This document shows, one piece after another, positions 43,807-53,413 of a stretch of 64,000 nucleotides of DNA. The stretch spans positions 1,178,001 to 1,242,000 of the forward strand of contig JANUWI010000002.1 in the NCBI GenBank assembly GCA_025504975.1, written 5' to 3'. Made by a program: the position numbers and the translations under genes. The notes under the pieces are model-generated. The model saw only the letters and a program-made list of their open reading frames with translations. It did no database searches and was not told where the DNA came from. Position 1 is the stretch's first letter. Each line of letters begins with the position of its first letter. Source of the DNA: Plenodomus lindquistii. Its lineage: Eukaryota; Ascomycota; Dothideomycetes; Pleosporales; Leptosphaeriaceae.

Positions 43807-44942
43807 ATGCATAACTATAGCGACACGATGGTTCGCCTACTGCTTTCCACACCGCTTCCGCCCGCGCCATCAACTCTCACCATTGACGTCGCCCCCGAGA
43901 AACCATTCCCATTCTTGAGGCTACCAAAGGATATACGCTTCATGGTATACGAGCAGCTGCCCATCACGACGAACAAGCACCAGATCCCCATGAGCAATCC
44001 CGCCCACCACATCACTCTGGTCAACCCGTCCATAACCGGCATCCGCATCCTAGCCACCTGCCGCCAGATCAACGAAGAAGCATCCTACATCCTCAAACCC
44101 CACCTCACCCGTATGCTCAAGACGCCACCCGAGATTCAGATCGAGGCAAAGCACCTCATCGGCGTCATCAACCTGAAGGAGAAGTTCTTCCCGAAGATTG
44201 ACATTTTGGACAGGATCTTCGCGGCTGTCCGCAGCTCAAGTACTCTACTGAGTATTTTTGAGTACCGTGTTCTAGGAGATCAGGCGTTCATGAACATGGA
44301 ATTCGGGCTGCGTACGCGGGGACTTTTGGATGAGCATGATTACGAATCCATCACGGCTGTTGCGACGTTTGTGCTACGCGCGTATCAGTATGCGAAGACA
44401 TATCCGAGTACCTTCTACGCGTAAGTCAAAAAACCCCAGAACTACGGCAGTGAAGGTGAGAGCGTTGGGTATATCTCTCCGCTTCGCCTCTTACAGCCTT
44501 CATCCGTCGTTCAAAAGTCAACTTTAACACAACCCACAGCTGTCCCCCAATCACTATCACAGTCAACGTTCCGCAAACCTACCAACGCCAAATCGTAACC
44601 TCGACCGTCTCCCGACCCATGCGACTCTACCACCGCGTCGTCCTCAAGGTCCAACTACAACGTAGCCGAACGGGCATGACGCAGCTGGACTGGCTCTTCT
44701 GCCGCCTAGCATTCTTCTTGTCGCTCAAGTGTGATATGTACGAGTCGTTGGGCGTTTGCATCAAGATGAGGCACACGTGCGTAGAGCATGGCAAGTCTGA
44801 GCCAGTGCCACAGGCGACGGAGCACAAGATCCATGCGATGATTATGCGGGGAATATATGACGCTGGCGGGAATGGGAAGGGGTTAGTGTACTATGGCGGG
44901 GTTGTGCAGGATGGAGACCAGGATGTAGAGATTGCACGTTAG
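43807..44942 (+). CDS. F-box-like protein
   Basis: Exons 43807-44420 and 44540-44942, joined over a 119-bp GTAAGT...CACAG intron, give 338 residues. Near residues 36-52 the sequence FLRLPKDIRFMVYEQLP matches the start of the F-box-like motif common in Pleosporales proteins, followed by ILATCRQINEEASYIL, the typical second helix. The C-terminal part has alternating strands and helices without a known repeat. Such proteins are plentiful in these fungi and may act as substrate receptors for SCF ubiquitin ligases; for most, including this one, no target is known. The first ATG is used; a second one follows after 7 codons. Confidence 0.72.
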
Positions 44943-45394
44943 ATCGGGTATATGTAGTGTGCAGGATATCGGCATGTCACCCCCTCCGAGCGTTCTAGAA
45001 GGTCTCGGGAGATGGAGTAATTCCCGGATATGGTACAGATGCATTACACGGACGCCACGCGAGATTGAGATTTGTTTGTAGCCGGTCGAGGTGTACGGTA
45101 TGACGCAGGCCGATCGGAGCTCTGTATGATCGGACAGTTCGATTCTCCGTTTCCAAGGCTCAATGTACAGAGGTGCTTGTAATCCGAAAGGTAGTTCGAG
45201 GCCTTTTGTTTTATCATACACGATAGCTCTATCCACAAGTCGCAGTACCATCGGTTTCTTTCGATACATACAGAGCTTACTGCAGAAATAATGCGTGTAT
45301 GGTATCTCCACTGCCGCGCATATGCATCCTGTGCTCGGCGTGATCTAGGCATTCGAAAGGGTGGTCATCACAATCTTACCTCTCGTTTCGAACG

Positions 45395-45532
45395 ATGATG
45401 CATTCGAAGTCTTCGTTGCGCATGACTGACCAGCTCAGGCCGTTGATGTGCTTTCCCTGTCAGGCAGTGGAGATGAAGGAGCCGCAACGCGTCCAATGTC
45501 GGTCCGGGTGTCATTGCACATTCTGCGGATGA
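45395..45532 (+). CDS. Possible small cysteine-rich protein (45 residues), weak candidate
   Basis: A short ATG-to-TGA frame encodes 45 residues whose last 23 contain six Cys in pairs: CFPC, then QCRSGCHCTFC. The spacing resembles a treble-clef or RING-like zinc site, but one half is missing a partner. There is no signal peptide. It could be the exon of a longer gene whose other exons I cannot find, or a chance frame. Confidence 0.2.
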   Translation: MMHSKSSLRMTDQLRPLMCFPCQAVEMKEPQRVQCRSGCHCTFCG

Positions 45533-46017
45533 GGTAAAAAATCAGTCACTATGGAGATGTACCTCTAGCCGGCATGGTGTAGAGTGGTGGAGAAACAAAG
45601 GTCCTGATGTCACGGTCAGGCGAATGCTTAGCCGCAGACGCTAGGACGAAGAAAGAAGGAAGCTGGCCACGTGAGTTGATTGGCAAGGATGAAATCCGGG
45701 GACGATGTCTAATTTAACTCCACACCTTTTCACATGCGCCATGCAGAAATTCTCTTGCTTCGATCTGATTCGCTTTGAGAGCGTGCACTAGCAAACGCTC
45801 TAAAAGAGGCTCATCTGGCTGGGGAGTCCATTCGTTCGTCGTCGGTCCGGCCTCTGCACATCATGGCCACCCCTTCATTCCCGCTTCCGTGGTAGCATGA
45901 CGCTTGCCTAGTTCCCGCTGCTCTCCGCAATGCACTTTGCCATCTTTACTGGAGCCGACAGGAACGCGTGCGGTCGTACTGTGGAGCCGTGAACCTCTGC
46001 CCACGACGACGATCACC

Positions 46018-46024
46018 TATATAA
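46018..46024 (+). promoter_or_regulatory. TATA box of the glucoamylase gene
   Basis: TATATAA lies 77 bp upstream of the start codon at 46101, a usual position for a strongly regulated secreted-enzyme gene. Confidence 0.45.
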
Positions 46025-46100
46025 CGCTCCACGATGCGCACCAGAAAAAAGCATCATCCTCCACCTCTCACCTCCTTCGCTCTGAGACTTCAAGGCCACG

Positions 46101-47914
46101 ATGCTCTTCTCATCCCTTCTTCGTTCGCTTCCGGCGGCCCTGCTTCTTACAGGTGCCAATGCCTCGCCTGTGAATGACAAGCGTCAAGCCTCCCTTGACA
46201 GCTACATCAAGACACAGGCCGATATTTCCATCAAAGGCGTGCTTGCCAACATTGGTTCCGAGGGATCAAAGGCCCAAGGTGTACCTCCGGGGATATTGCT
46301 TGCCAGTCCATCTCGATCAAACCCAGATTGTCAGTATAAGTATCGCCTCTCAATGGAGGGATTGACTAACCCCCTTCAGACTACTACACTTGGACTCGCG
46401 ATGCTGCTCTGACCTACAAGGCGCTCGTGGAACGCTTTATTGCTGGAGACACTTCTCTTCGATCGAAGTTGGACGACTACGTCTCCTCCCAGGCCTACTT
46501 GCAGACTGTCTCGAACCCCTCTGGGGGCCCTGATACTGGTGGCCTTGGCGAGCCAAAGTTCAACGTCGACCGCACTGCATTTACAGGTTCCTGGGGACGC
46601 CCTCAACGCGACGGACCTCCTCTTCGCGCCACCGCCCTTATCCTGTACGCTAACTGGCTGATCGCAAATGGTGGTCAGACCCAGGCTGCCAATACAGTCT
46701 GGCCTGTCATCGCAAAAGATCTTGCTTATACAGTACGTTACTGGAACCAGACTGGCTTTGATCTCTGGGAAGAGGTCAATGGCTCTTCTTTCTTTACGAT
46801 CTCCGCAAGCCACCGTGCGCTTGTCGAGGGTGCAGCTCTCGCCAAGAAGCTCGGGAAGACTTGTGATGGGTGCGCTTCTTCCGCTCCTCAGGTCTTGTGC
46901 TTCGCACAGAGCTTCTGGACTGGAAGCTTCATCGACTCTAACATCAACTTGAACGATGGACGCACAGGCAAGGATGTCAACTCTATCCTGTCTTCTATCC
47001 ACACCTTTGATCCCGCTTCCAGGTGCACCGACGCGACCTTCCAGCCCTGCTCAGCCCGCGCTCTTGCCAACCACAAGGCAGTCACCGATTCCTTCCGCTC
47101 GGTTTATGGCATCAACAGGGGCATTGCCCAGGGCAAGGCTGTAGCCGTAGGAAGATACTCTGAGGACGTCTACTTTAACGGAAATCCATGGTACCTTGCG
47201 ACCCTTGCCGCGGCCGAGCAGCTCTACGCCGCTATCTACCAGTGGAATACCCAAGGCTCCATCGTCATCAACGCCGTCTCTCTGCCGTTCTTCAAGGACA
47301 TCTTGCCTTCAATCACTGCTGGAACGTACGCCAAGAACTCTGCTACCTACAATTCGATCATCGCCGCTGTCAAGACCTACGCTGACGGCTACATTGCTGT
47401 TGTCCAAAAGTACACCCCCTCCAACGGTGGCCTAGCCGAGCAATTCGAAAAGAGCAACGGCGCCCCCCTCTCAGCTGTCGATCTCACCTGGTCCTATGCA
47501 GCCTTCCTGACTGCCACCGAGCGCCGCGCCGGTATCCTCACCCCCAGCTGGGGCGAGACTTCCAACAATGTTCCTCCCCAGACCTGCACCGCGCCTGTCG
47601 CATGCAACTCCAAAGTCACCTTCAACGTCAAGGCCACCACCGCTTTCGGCGAGAACATCTTTGTCGTTGGACAATTGACACAACTTGGTAACTGGGCTCC
47701 CGCCTCGGCCAGGCCTTTGAGCGCTAGCCAGTACAGCAGCAGCAACCCGCTCTGGTCTGGATCCGTTGACCTCCCTGCTGCTACGGCGTTTGATTACAAG
47801 TACATCCGCAAGTCGTCTGCTGGCGTCGTTACTTGGGAGAGCGATCCGAACCGTAGGTTCACTACTTCGAGCGGATGCGGAAGCAGCATCACGGTCAACG
47901 ATACTTGGAGATAG
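46101..47914 (+). CDS. Secreted glucoamylase, GH15 with CBM20 starch-binding domain
   Basis: Exons 46101-46329 and 46380-47914 (50-bp intron, GTCAGT...TTCAG) give 587 residues. A signal peptide ending near ANA and a KR propeptide site precede the GH15 domain. The splice restores NPDYYYTWTRDAALTYK. The general acid lies in GFDLWEEVNGSSFFT (about residue 207) and the general base in GGLAEQFEKSNG (about residue 432), so the active site is complete. From about residue 480 a CBM20 domain follows (KVTFNVKATTAFGENIFVVG, with WESDPNR near the end). There is almost no Ser/Thr linker between the two domains. The enzyme releases glucose from the non-reducing ends of starch outside the cell. Confidence 0.96.
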
Positions 47915-48561
47915 GCTTTCGGGGAATGGGTTTACGGAAGAGATTGTTTCTTTTGTCAGCTCCGTTTTGGTATCGTAAGAAAATGCGCGGTCCAATGAGG
48001 GCGTGTGAGACGACACGGGATCTTCAGTAACTGTAAGGACGATTCATGCATGATTGACGCGCTGCTTCGTTTGTATGTATTGCTATTGAGAATTCTATCA
48101 TTTCCATCATTTTTTTCTATCAAACAAGTGAACTTCCCTTTGACATTGACAACGTGGAGTCTATGCTCTACATTGCTACAGATTGTCTTGCTCACTATGC
48201 TGGCTTTGGGGGAAAACAGTACACATACTAGTTGCAAACAACTAGCAGAAACATCAGCATCTACCTCAGATGAGCTGGACGTTAGATATTGATGAGATGT
48301 GTATTTTGTTTGCGATACCAATGATCAGATCTGCGACAGGCGAATTGCTCCTATTGAGTTTGTCTCGAGATTATTTGCGAGTCAGGTCTGCAGTATGAAA
48401 GATTTCAAAGAAGCCATTGAATTTTTAGGGAAAACATGATGGAAAAACTTGTAAACAATGACATCAGGGACACTGCGCCTTCGTATGCTATACACTCCCT
48501 GACATGATTGTAATGCAAAGACGCACCTGCTACTTCTTCTCATGATACATTATTGAGCCGT
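47915..48561. other. Convergent 3' spacer
   Basis: An AT-rich spacer between the 3' ends of the glucoamylase and the FIT-family gene. Nothing else is recognised. Confidence 0.4.
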
Positions 48562-49560
48562 CTATACACCAGGCATACCAATCCAAGCGCGCAATTGCGG
48601 GAGTCCCCTAGGAAGAAAGTAGATGGTCCACAGAGCCACAAATGCGACCAAGAGACCAGTGAACTTTTCGAACCAGGTGTGGAAGTAGGCAGCTGTCATG
48701 AGCAACATCCACCACATCAGACCAGCGACACCGAGAGCAAACTTAACACCCTTTGCTGTAGCATCACCCTCCTCTGTGACACGCTCCTTTTCCACAAGCA
48801 CACTCGCAACCTTGCCATCAGCAAGCGTAATCAGGCGGCCATCCCTCAATTGCTCCAAACGCGTCAACGCTGGCAAGAATTCCAACCAAAGCAGCGCTGA
48901 GCCCAAAATGAGCAGGAAGACGTGACCCGAAATATCGTGTCCACCCTTCCACGTGCCGCCAACAGCCTTACAAGTCGCAGCCGTGATGAACTCCTTGGTA
49001 TCGGACATGTCTGCCCTCGCATCTGGGTCGCGGATCAATTCACACATGCCTCCTGTGAGCCTGAAGCCGCGATCAATGAGCGGTGGCCCAAAGAACCATT
49101 GTGTCAGGAACGTCCACCACGTCGTCACCGCTACATATCTCAATATCGCCCTGACACGTCTCCCACTGAAACCACGACCAAAGCCAGGGTGAAAAGTGAC
49201 GAACATGGCGAAGGCAAGCGTTGTCCAGAACCATCCAACTTTGACAAAGTAGACATTGAAAACATTCTTCTTCTGCGCGAAGTAACTGGGCGCAAACTCG
49301 GGCAGGTGCGATTGCGAGTCGGCGGAGTAGGGTGCGGCTCGTGTAGCAGGAGAGAGTATGCTGAATATGCTGCCGAGGAGCAGTGTGGCAGGATATATAG
49401 CGATGAGTTGAGCTTCGAGGCGGGTTGGGAGGAACGGCGAGCGACGCGTGGGGGCGGTGGGTGTGCGGATTGTGCTGGCGGGCATGCTGGTCGTAAGGGG
49501 TACACCGGTGCCGTTGGAAGGGTCGATTTTGCGTCGCGTAGTCATGCTGACTTCAACCAT
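48562..49560 (-). CDS. SCS3: FIT-family ER membrane protein (SCS3/FITM2-like)
   Basis: The open frame begins at 49605 with TTG; the first ATG is 49560 (332 residues), with another at 49545. Six hydrophobic segments are seen, e.g. LEAQLIAIYPATLLLGSIF, WFWTTLAFAMFVTF and GVAGLMWWMLLMTAAYFHTW. The two histidines of the FIT active site are present: one in HDISGHVFLL and one in AAYFHTWFEKFTGLL. FIT proteins are ER acyl-CoA diphosphatases needed for normal lipid droplet and phospholipid balance; yeast members are Scs3 and Yft2. Between the two His helices there is a long charged insert (RLITLADGKVASVLVEKE). Membership is firm; which paralogue it corresponds to is inference. Confidence 0.87.
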   Translation of the reverse strand: MVEVSMTTRRKIDPSNGTGVPLTTSMPASTIRTPTAPTRRSPFLPTRLEAQLIAIYPATLLLGSIFSILSPATRAAPYSADSQSHLPEFAPSYFAQKKNVFNVYFVKVGWFWTTLAFAMFVTFHPGFGRGFSGRRVRAILRYVAVTTWWTFLTQWFFGPPLIDRGFRLTGGMCELIRDPDARADMSDTKEFITAATCKAVGGTWKGGHDISGHVFLLILGSALLWLEFLPALTRLEQLRDGRLITLADGKVASVLVEKERVTEEGDATAKGVKFALGVAGLMWWMLLMTAAYFHTWFEKFTGLLVAFVALWTIYFLPRGLPQLRAWIGMPGV

Positions 49561-50253
49561 GGAATGGTTTGTAGGTCGTGTAGTAGGTTGGAGGCAGGAT
49601 CGCAAGGCAAAAGCGCTCGGCTATGTATTTGCTCTGGTGAGACACAGAGAAGAGTCAAGAGTCTCGGTGCGGAAGACCAGAGCAAGACAGGTCTTGCTTG
49701 TCACTAAGACGCTTTACAAAAGGACAATGGATGATGATGTTGGGATGTGCAGACGGAACAAGGTATTCGACAAAGTGGGCAATGACGTCGTGTTATTATT
49801 TGCGACCGAGGTGCGCCACACTGTGGCTGGTTTGGGCGGCTAACCGCTTCCAGCTCACTATGGCAGGCACCGCCTTCCTCAGTATTCTATCGGCGTCTGA
49901 AGATACATCGTACAATCTTGTCAATGGCATCTACTGACATGAACCGTGAATGGAATATCTCTTTTTGTGTGTTTTTCATATATTGCTACAACCAGTGACT
50001 CACTTGATTTAGACATGTAATAGGTACCGTTTTGCTGTGCCAGGACACTTGAAATATACCTGGCTGAACATCAGAGACTTTGATCACGCATCAAGACAAT
50101 CAGACTAATTGAGGTACATTCTCATATTCTTCATACTTCGTAAGGTCTACATTGCAACATTGTACTCGAGAACCAAGTCGCTTGATCCGATGTTTACCTG
50201 TGCTGCTCGACCATATACGTCCAAGTACAACACGACATTTGAGTTATCGAAAT
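49561..50253. other. Intergenic region
   Basis: This holds the FIT gene promoter and the 3' flank of the next minus-strand gene. No gene is seen. Confidence 0.35.
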
Positions 50254-52150
50254 CTACACCATCCTCGGCGGCAAAACCGTAGGAACAGGTGGTCTGCTCG
50301 TCGTCCTCGGCAACTCAGGCACAGGAGTCGTAGGCACACAAGCACATGCGCTGCTAACCCTTGCCACCACATCCTCACTCGCACATCCAGTCCTTGCGTA
50401 ATCCGGAATCGCCCTCTCATCATCAATCTGCCTGATCGTAAAGTTACCGCAGAACTCCTGGCTCTCCTGAAGTCTCCCTTCGATCTTAGCAGTGCGCATC
50501 GAAGTCAAGCAGCTATCGGACTTGCAGACTGCGGGCTTGGGGCACTCTTTGCTAGTCATCTTGACGACGAAGGAACCGCGCTCAATGGTGTGCACGAAGA
50601 TGAACCCAGACTTGAAACCGGCGTAACTGGACCAGGAACCGAGGAAGGCTACTGTGCCGCCACCTTCGAGTTCGTCGTCTTCAGGGTGGATATCGAAGAA
50701 GCCGGCCTCGCAGAGGCTGTCACCTGTTGGGTCGTGGGTGATGCTGCTGATGTCCAAGACTGTAAGTCCGACACCGTAGTTTGATTGGTAAAGGTAGTCG
50801 CCGTAAACGTATTGGTTGTGATCAATGGCGCGGCGCGGGCCCTCGTAGTTACCGGAGTAGAAGGGGTTCTCCAAGTCGCGAATATCGAAGATGTGAGTTG
50901 TAGGTAGACCTTGTGTCATAGGACCGACCTTTGCGTCACGTTCATCAAACTCGTCGTCCAAAAACAGGTATTCTTGCCACGTGACATTGTTCACTACACC
51001 TTGGTGGACGTACTCGGCGCCAGGAAAGGTGGTGCGGGAGATGATGTTGGTGGTGTTGCCGACCTTGTTGGTGACATCGTCTGGGATTCAATTAGCAGAT
51101 GTCACTAGCCTGTGCGAAACAAGACTTACAAATTGTGAGCGTATCCTCGTTATAACCGTAGCAAATGTCCCTTCCGTAGTATCTCGTGTCTGGTCCACGG
51201 TAGACCAAGCATTCCGCATCGTGCACATATCCATCACCAGCTGCACAGCCCGGGCTCGTGGGGTTCGTAGGATCAGTCAAATCCAAGAAGATCAGACCAC
51301 CACGGCACGGCAAATCGCCACGCACACGAATGGTCTCGTTACCACCGACTGAACCAACGGCAATAGCGTAGCCAAGCTCCTCGTTGACAACAATGTTGTG
51401 CGTTCGTCCTACGGGGAGCTTATCCCAGTGACCGGTCAAGTCATCCTGGCTGAAGGTTTTCGGGTTCTCTGGATCCAAATCAAGCACCTTGCGCATATCG
51501 AAAACTTGTACACCGTGCTTAATAGCTTCGGAGCCAATGACTGCATAGTTGTTGACTATGCGAATCTCGCGCCAACGGGAGCCGATAGCATCGTAGGGTG
51601 GAAGACGACCAAGATAGATCAATTTGCCCTCTGAGCTGATCTCGGCAAACGCTGTGCCGTCGAACTGACCAATGGCAACAAATTCGCGACCGTCCTCGGA
51701 GGTCCATCCCCAGGAGGAGGAACCTTGGCCCAAGGGACTACCGAGCTGAGCATGAGGAAGGAAGTGGTAGAGATCAATCTAAGATATGTCAGTCCAGTGT
51801 TGAATGACTCTTTAAGAGGAGAGGATATTGCATACGTTGTTGCACTTGAAAGTGTTGTTAAAGTCTCCTGGGATAGCAGCAGCGAAGCCGTTCTCACAGG
51901 GCGTATAGCCAAGCTCGGGGAACTTGGAGCTGTCCATTGCGCCTGACGCGAGCTCGGCGTCCCATTCAGCCTGTCACATTGATTAGTGTGAATTGTTTCG
52001 AATACACCTGAATAATCTTACCATCTTCATACCCATAATACGGGCATGAACAGTGCCATCAGCATACTCCTCGGCCGTGCCAAGTGCAGCACCTCTACTC
52101 AAGCCTACAAAGGCCGAGCATAACGCCGCTACAGATCTCGCATGAACCAT
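50254..52150 (-). CDS. Secreted choice-of-anchor-B / LVIVD-type protein
   Basis: Exons 52022-52150, 51836-51970, 51130-51778 and 50254-51080 join to 579 residues; introns are 49-57 bp. The start gives a signal peptide (VHARSVAALCSAFVGLSRGAA). The body is made of beta-propeller-like blades with the xxVFDMRKV, LIFLDLTDPTNP, HIFDIRDLENP and LTVLDISSI strands of LVIVD/choice-of-anchor-B proteins. His/Asp-rich turns such as VGRTHNIVVNEELGYAI, YVHDAECLVYRGPD and HQGVVNNVTWQEYLFLDDE may bind metal. The C-terminal 90 residues are Cys-rich and end in a Pro tail (PTTPVPELPRTTSRPPVP). In bacteria the family is cell-surface; in fungi the role is unknown. It is likely secreted or wall-bound. Confidence 0.82.
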
Positions 52151-53413
52151 CGTAAACCGCAGATCTAGATTCTAAATGGCAAAATCCGTAGCGAACGAAC
52201 ACCCAGTGGCGCGGAAAACAGCGACTCAAATACTCTGTCCATCACGCTTGGTCAGCTCCATGCTGCTGCCAGATTGGAGCAGTGTCCCGTGTTCATAGCT
52301 ATAGAATCCCACGGCATGCCTTAGCGTAACAGTGGTTCCAGTCCCACTGTCCTGGTTCGAGAAGGTCGTTAGATACAAACCGTCATTACCAAGAGACTTA
52401 TGCTTAAAAGCCATGCGAAGTCAGCACGACGGCTGCTTGGCCGATGACGAGTGGCAAGATAGCAGTACTTGGCGTCCCAGTGGAGAGTCTGGGCGGCTCT
52501 TGGTGTCTTGAGTATTTACCCCGCTCCGCCCGCGTGCCTCCGCATGGTGTTGACACTATTTTGCGCCGCATTCGCCACAGGGTATTGCTTGCAATCGCGC
52601 GTATAGACCAGTGGGCGGAAGCTACTAAGGATGGCCAGGCTCTTTGGCTTGGATAGTTAACGACCATGGACGCAGATTGTGGCTGCTGTATCGTCTGCAT
52701 TCAAGTTCAGTGATCTGCGCGGCTATATCTGTACCATTTTCGACCCGTATATTGGATGCCTGACTCGTGAATTCTCGGTATGGTGCGGAAGTCAACCGGG
52801 TCATTTGATGTGGGCTTTTTCTGATCGACTGATTGATGAAAATAAGTTCAGCACTAAGGCGCCCTACTGCAATCCCACTCTTTCAGAACATTCGTGATCG
52901 TTGACTACAAACTCATTTTGGTGGCCGGATGGTGGCTGGGTATAGCGGACTCTATGAACAAGTTGACAGTCTAACAACGCCGTACTCCAAACTTATCGGT
53001 TACACTCGTTAGCTTGGCAATTGCCGGAGATATTAACGAAAAAGGACAAAGAGGAGCAGGACAGAAACACACTCCTTGAACATCTAATGAGATATTTAGA
53101 CTGTAACATGCTGCCAATCGGCCGTCGGAAAAAGGATTCGGACAACTGTTGCGCGAACATGTGGTCGACGACTGTCGAGCGACCGTGATTGTTTCCGATG
53201 TCGTACAGTCGAAATTGAACAAAAGGTTGTGGCTCGTCAGTTACGGCTATGCTGGCCAGATTGGGTGGTGGCCGCGTCACCGTCTCGCTATCGGACAAAG
53301 CCCGGATAACCGGTATTGATCCGTTGGCGACTTGTAGCCCGGATATGGGTAGCAGGCATCGTCAACAACATGCATCGTCGAGCCACTGGCCTGCTCTAGC
53401 CACGGTGTATTCC
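52151..53413. other. Intergenic region
   Basis: This 1.3-kb spacer holds the promoter of the secreted propeller gene and the 3' flank of the large regulator. Short frames near 52230-52700 and 52970-53300 have no family features. Confidence 0.35.

Larger units (their letters stand above)
44943..46100. other. Intergenic region upstream of the glucoamylase
   Basis: A 1.2-kb spacer. The last 500 bases are the glucoamylase promoter. It contains several matches to the CreA core SYGGRG, for example CCGGGG at 45696-45701 and CTGGGG at 45819-45824, but the motif is short and expected by chance. A small cysteine-rich frame at 45395-45532 is listed separately. Confidence 0.4.

Noticed and set aside
45696..45824. 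CreA carbon-repression sites upstream of the glucoamylase
   Set aside because: SYGGRG matches are present but the motif is so short that several are expected by chance; only mentioned as context.
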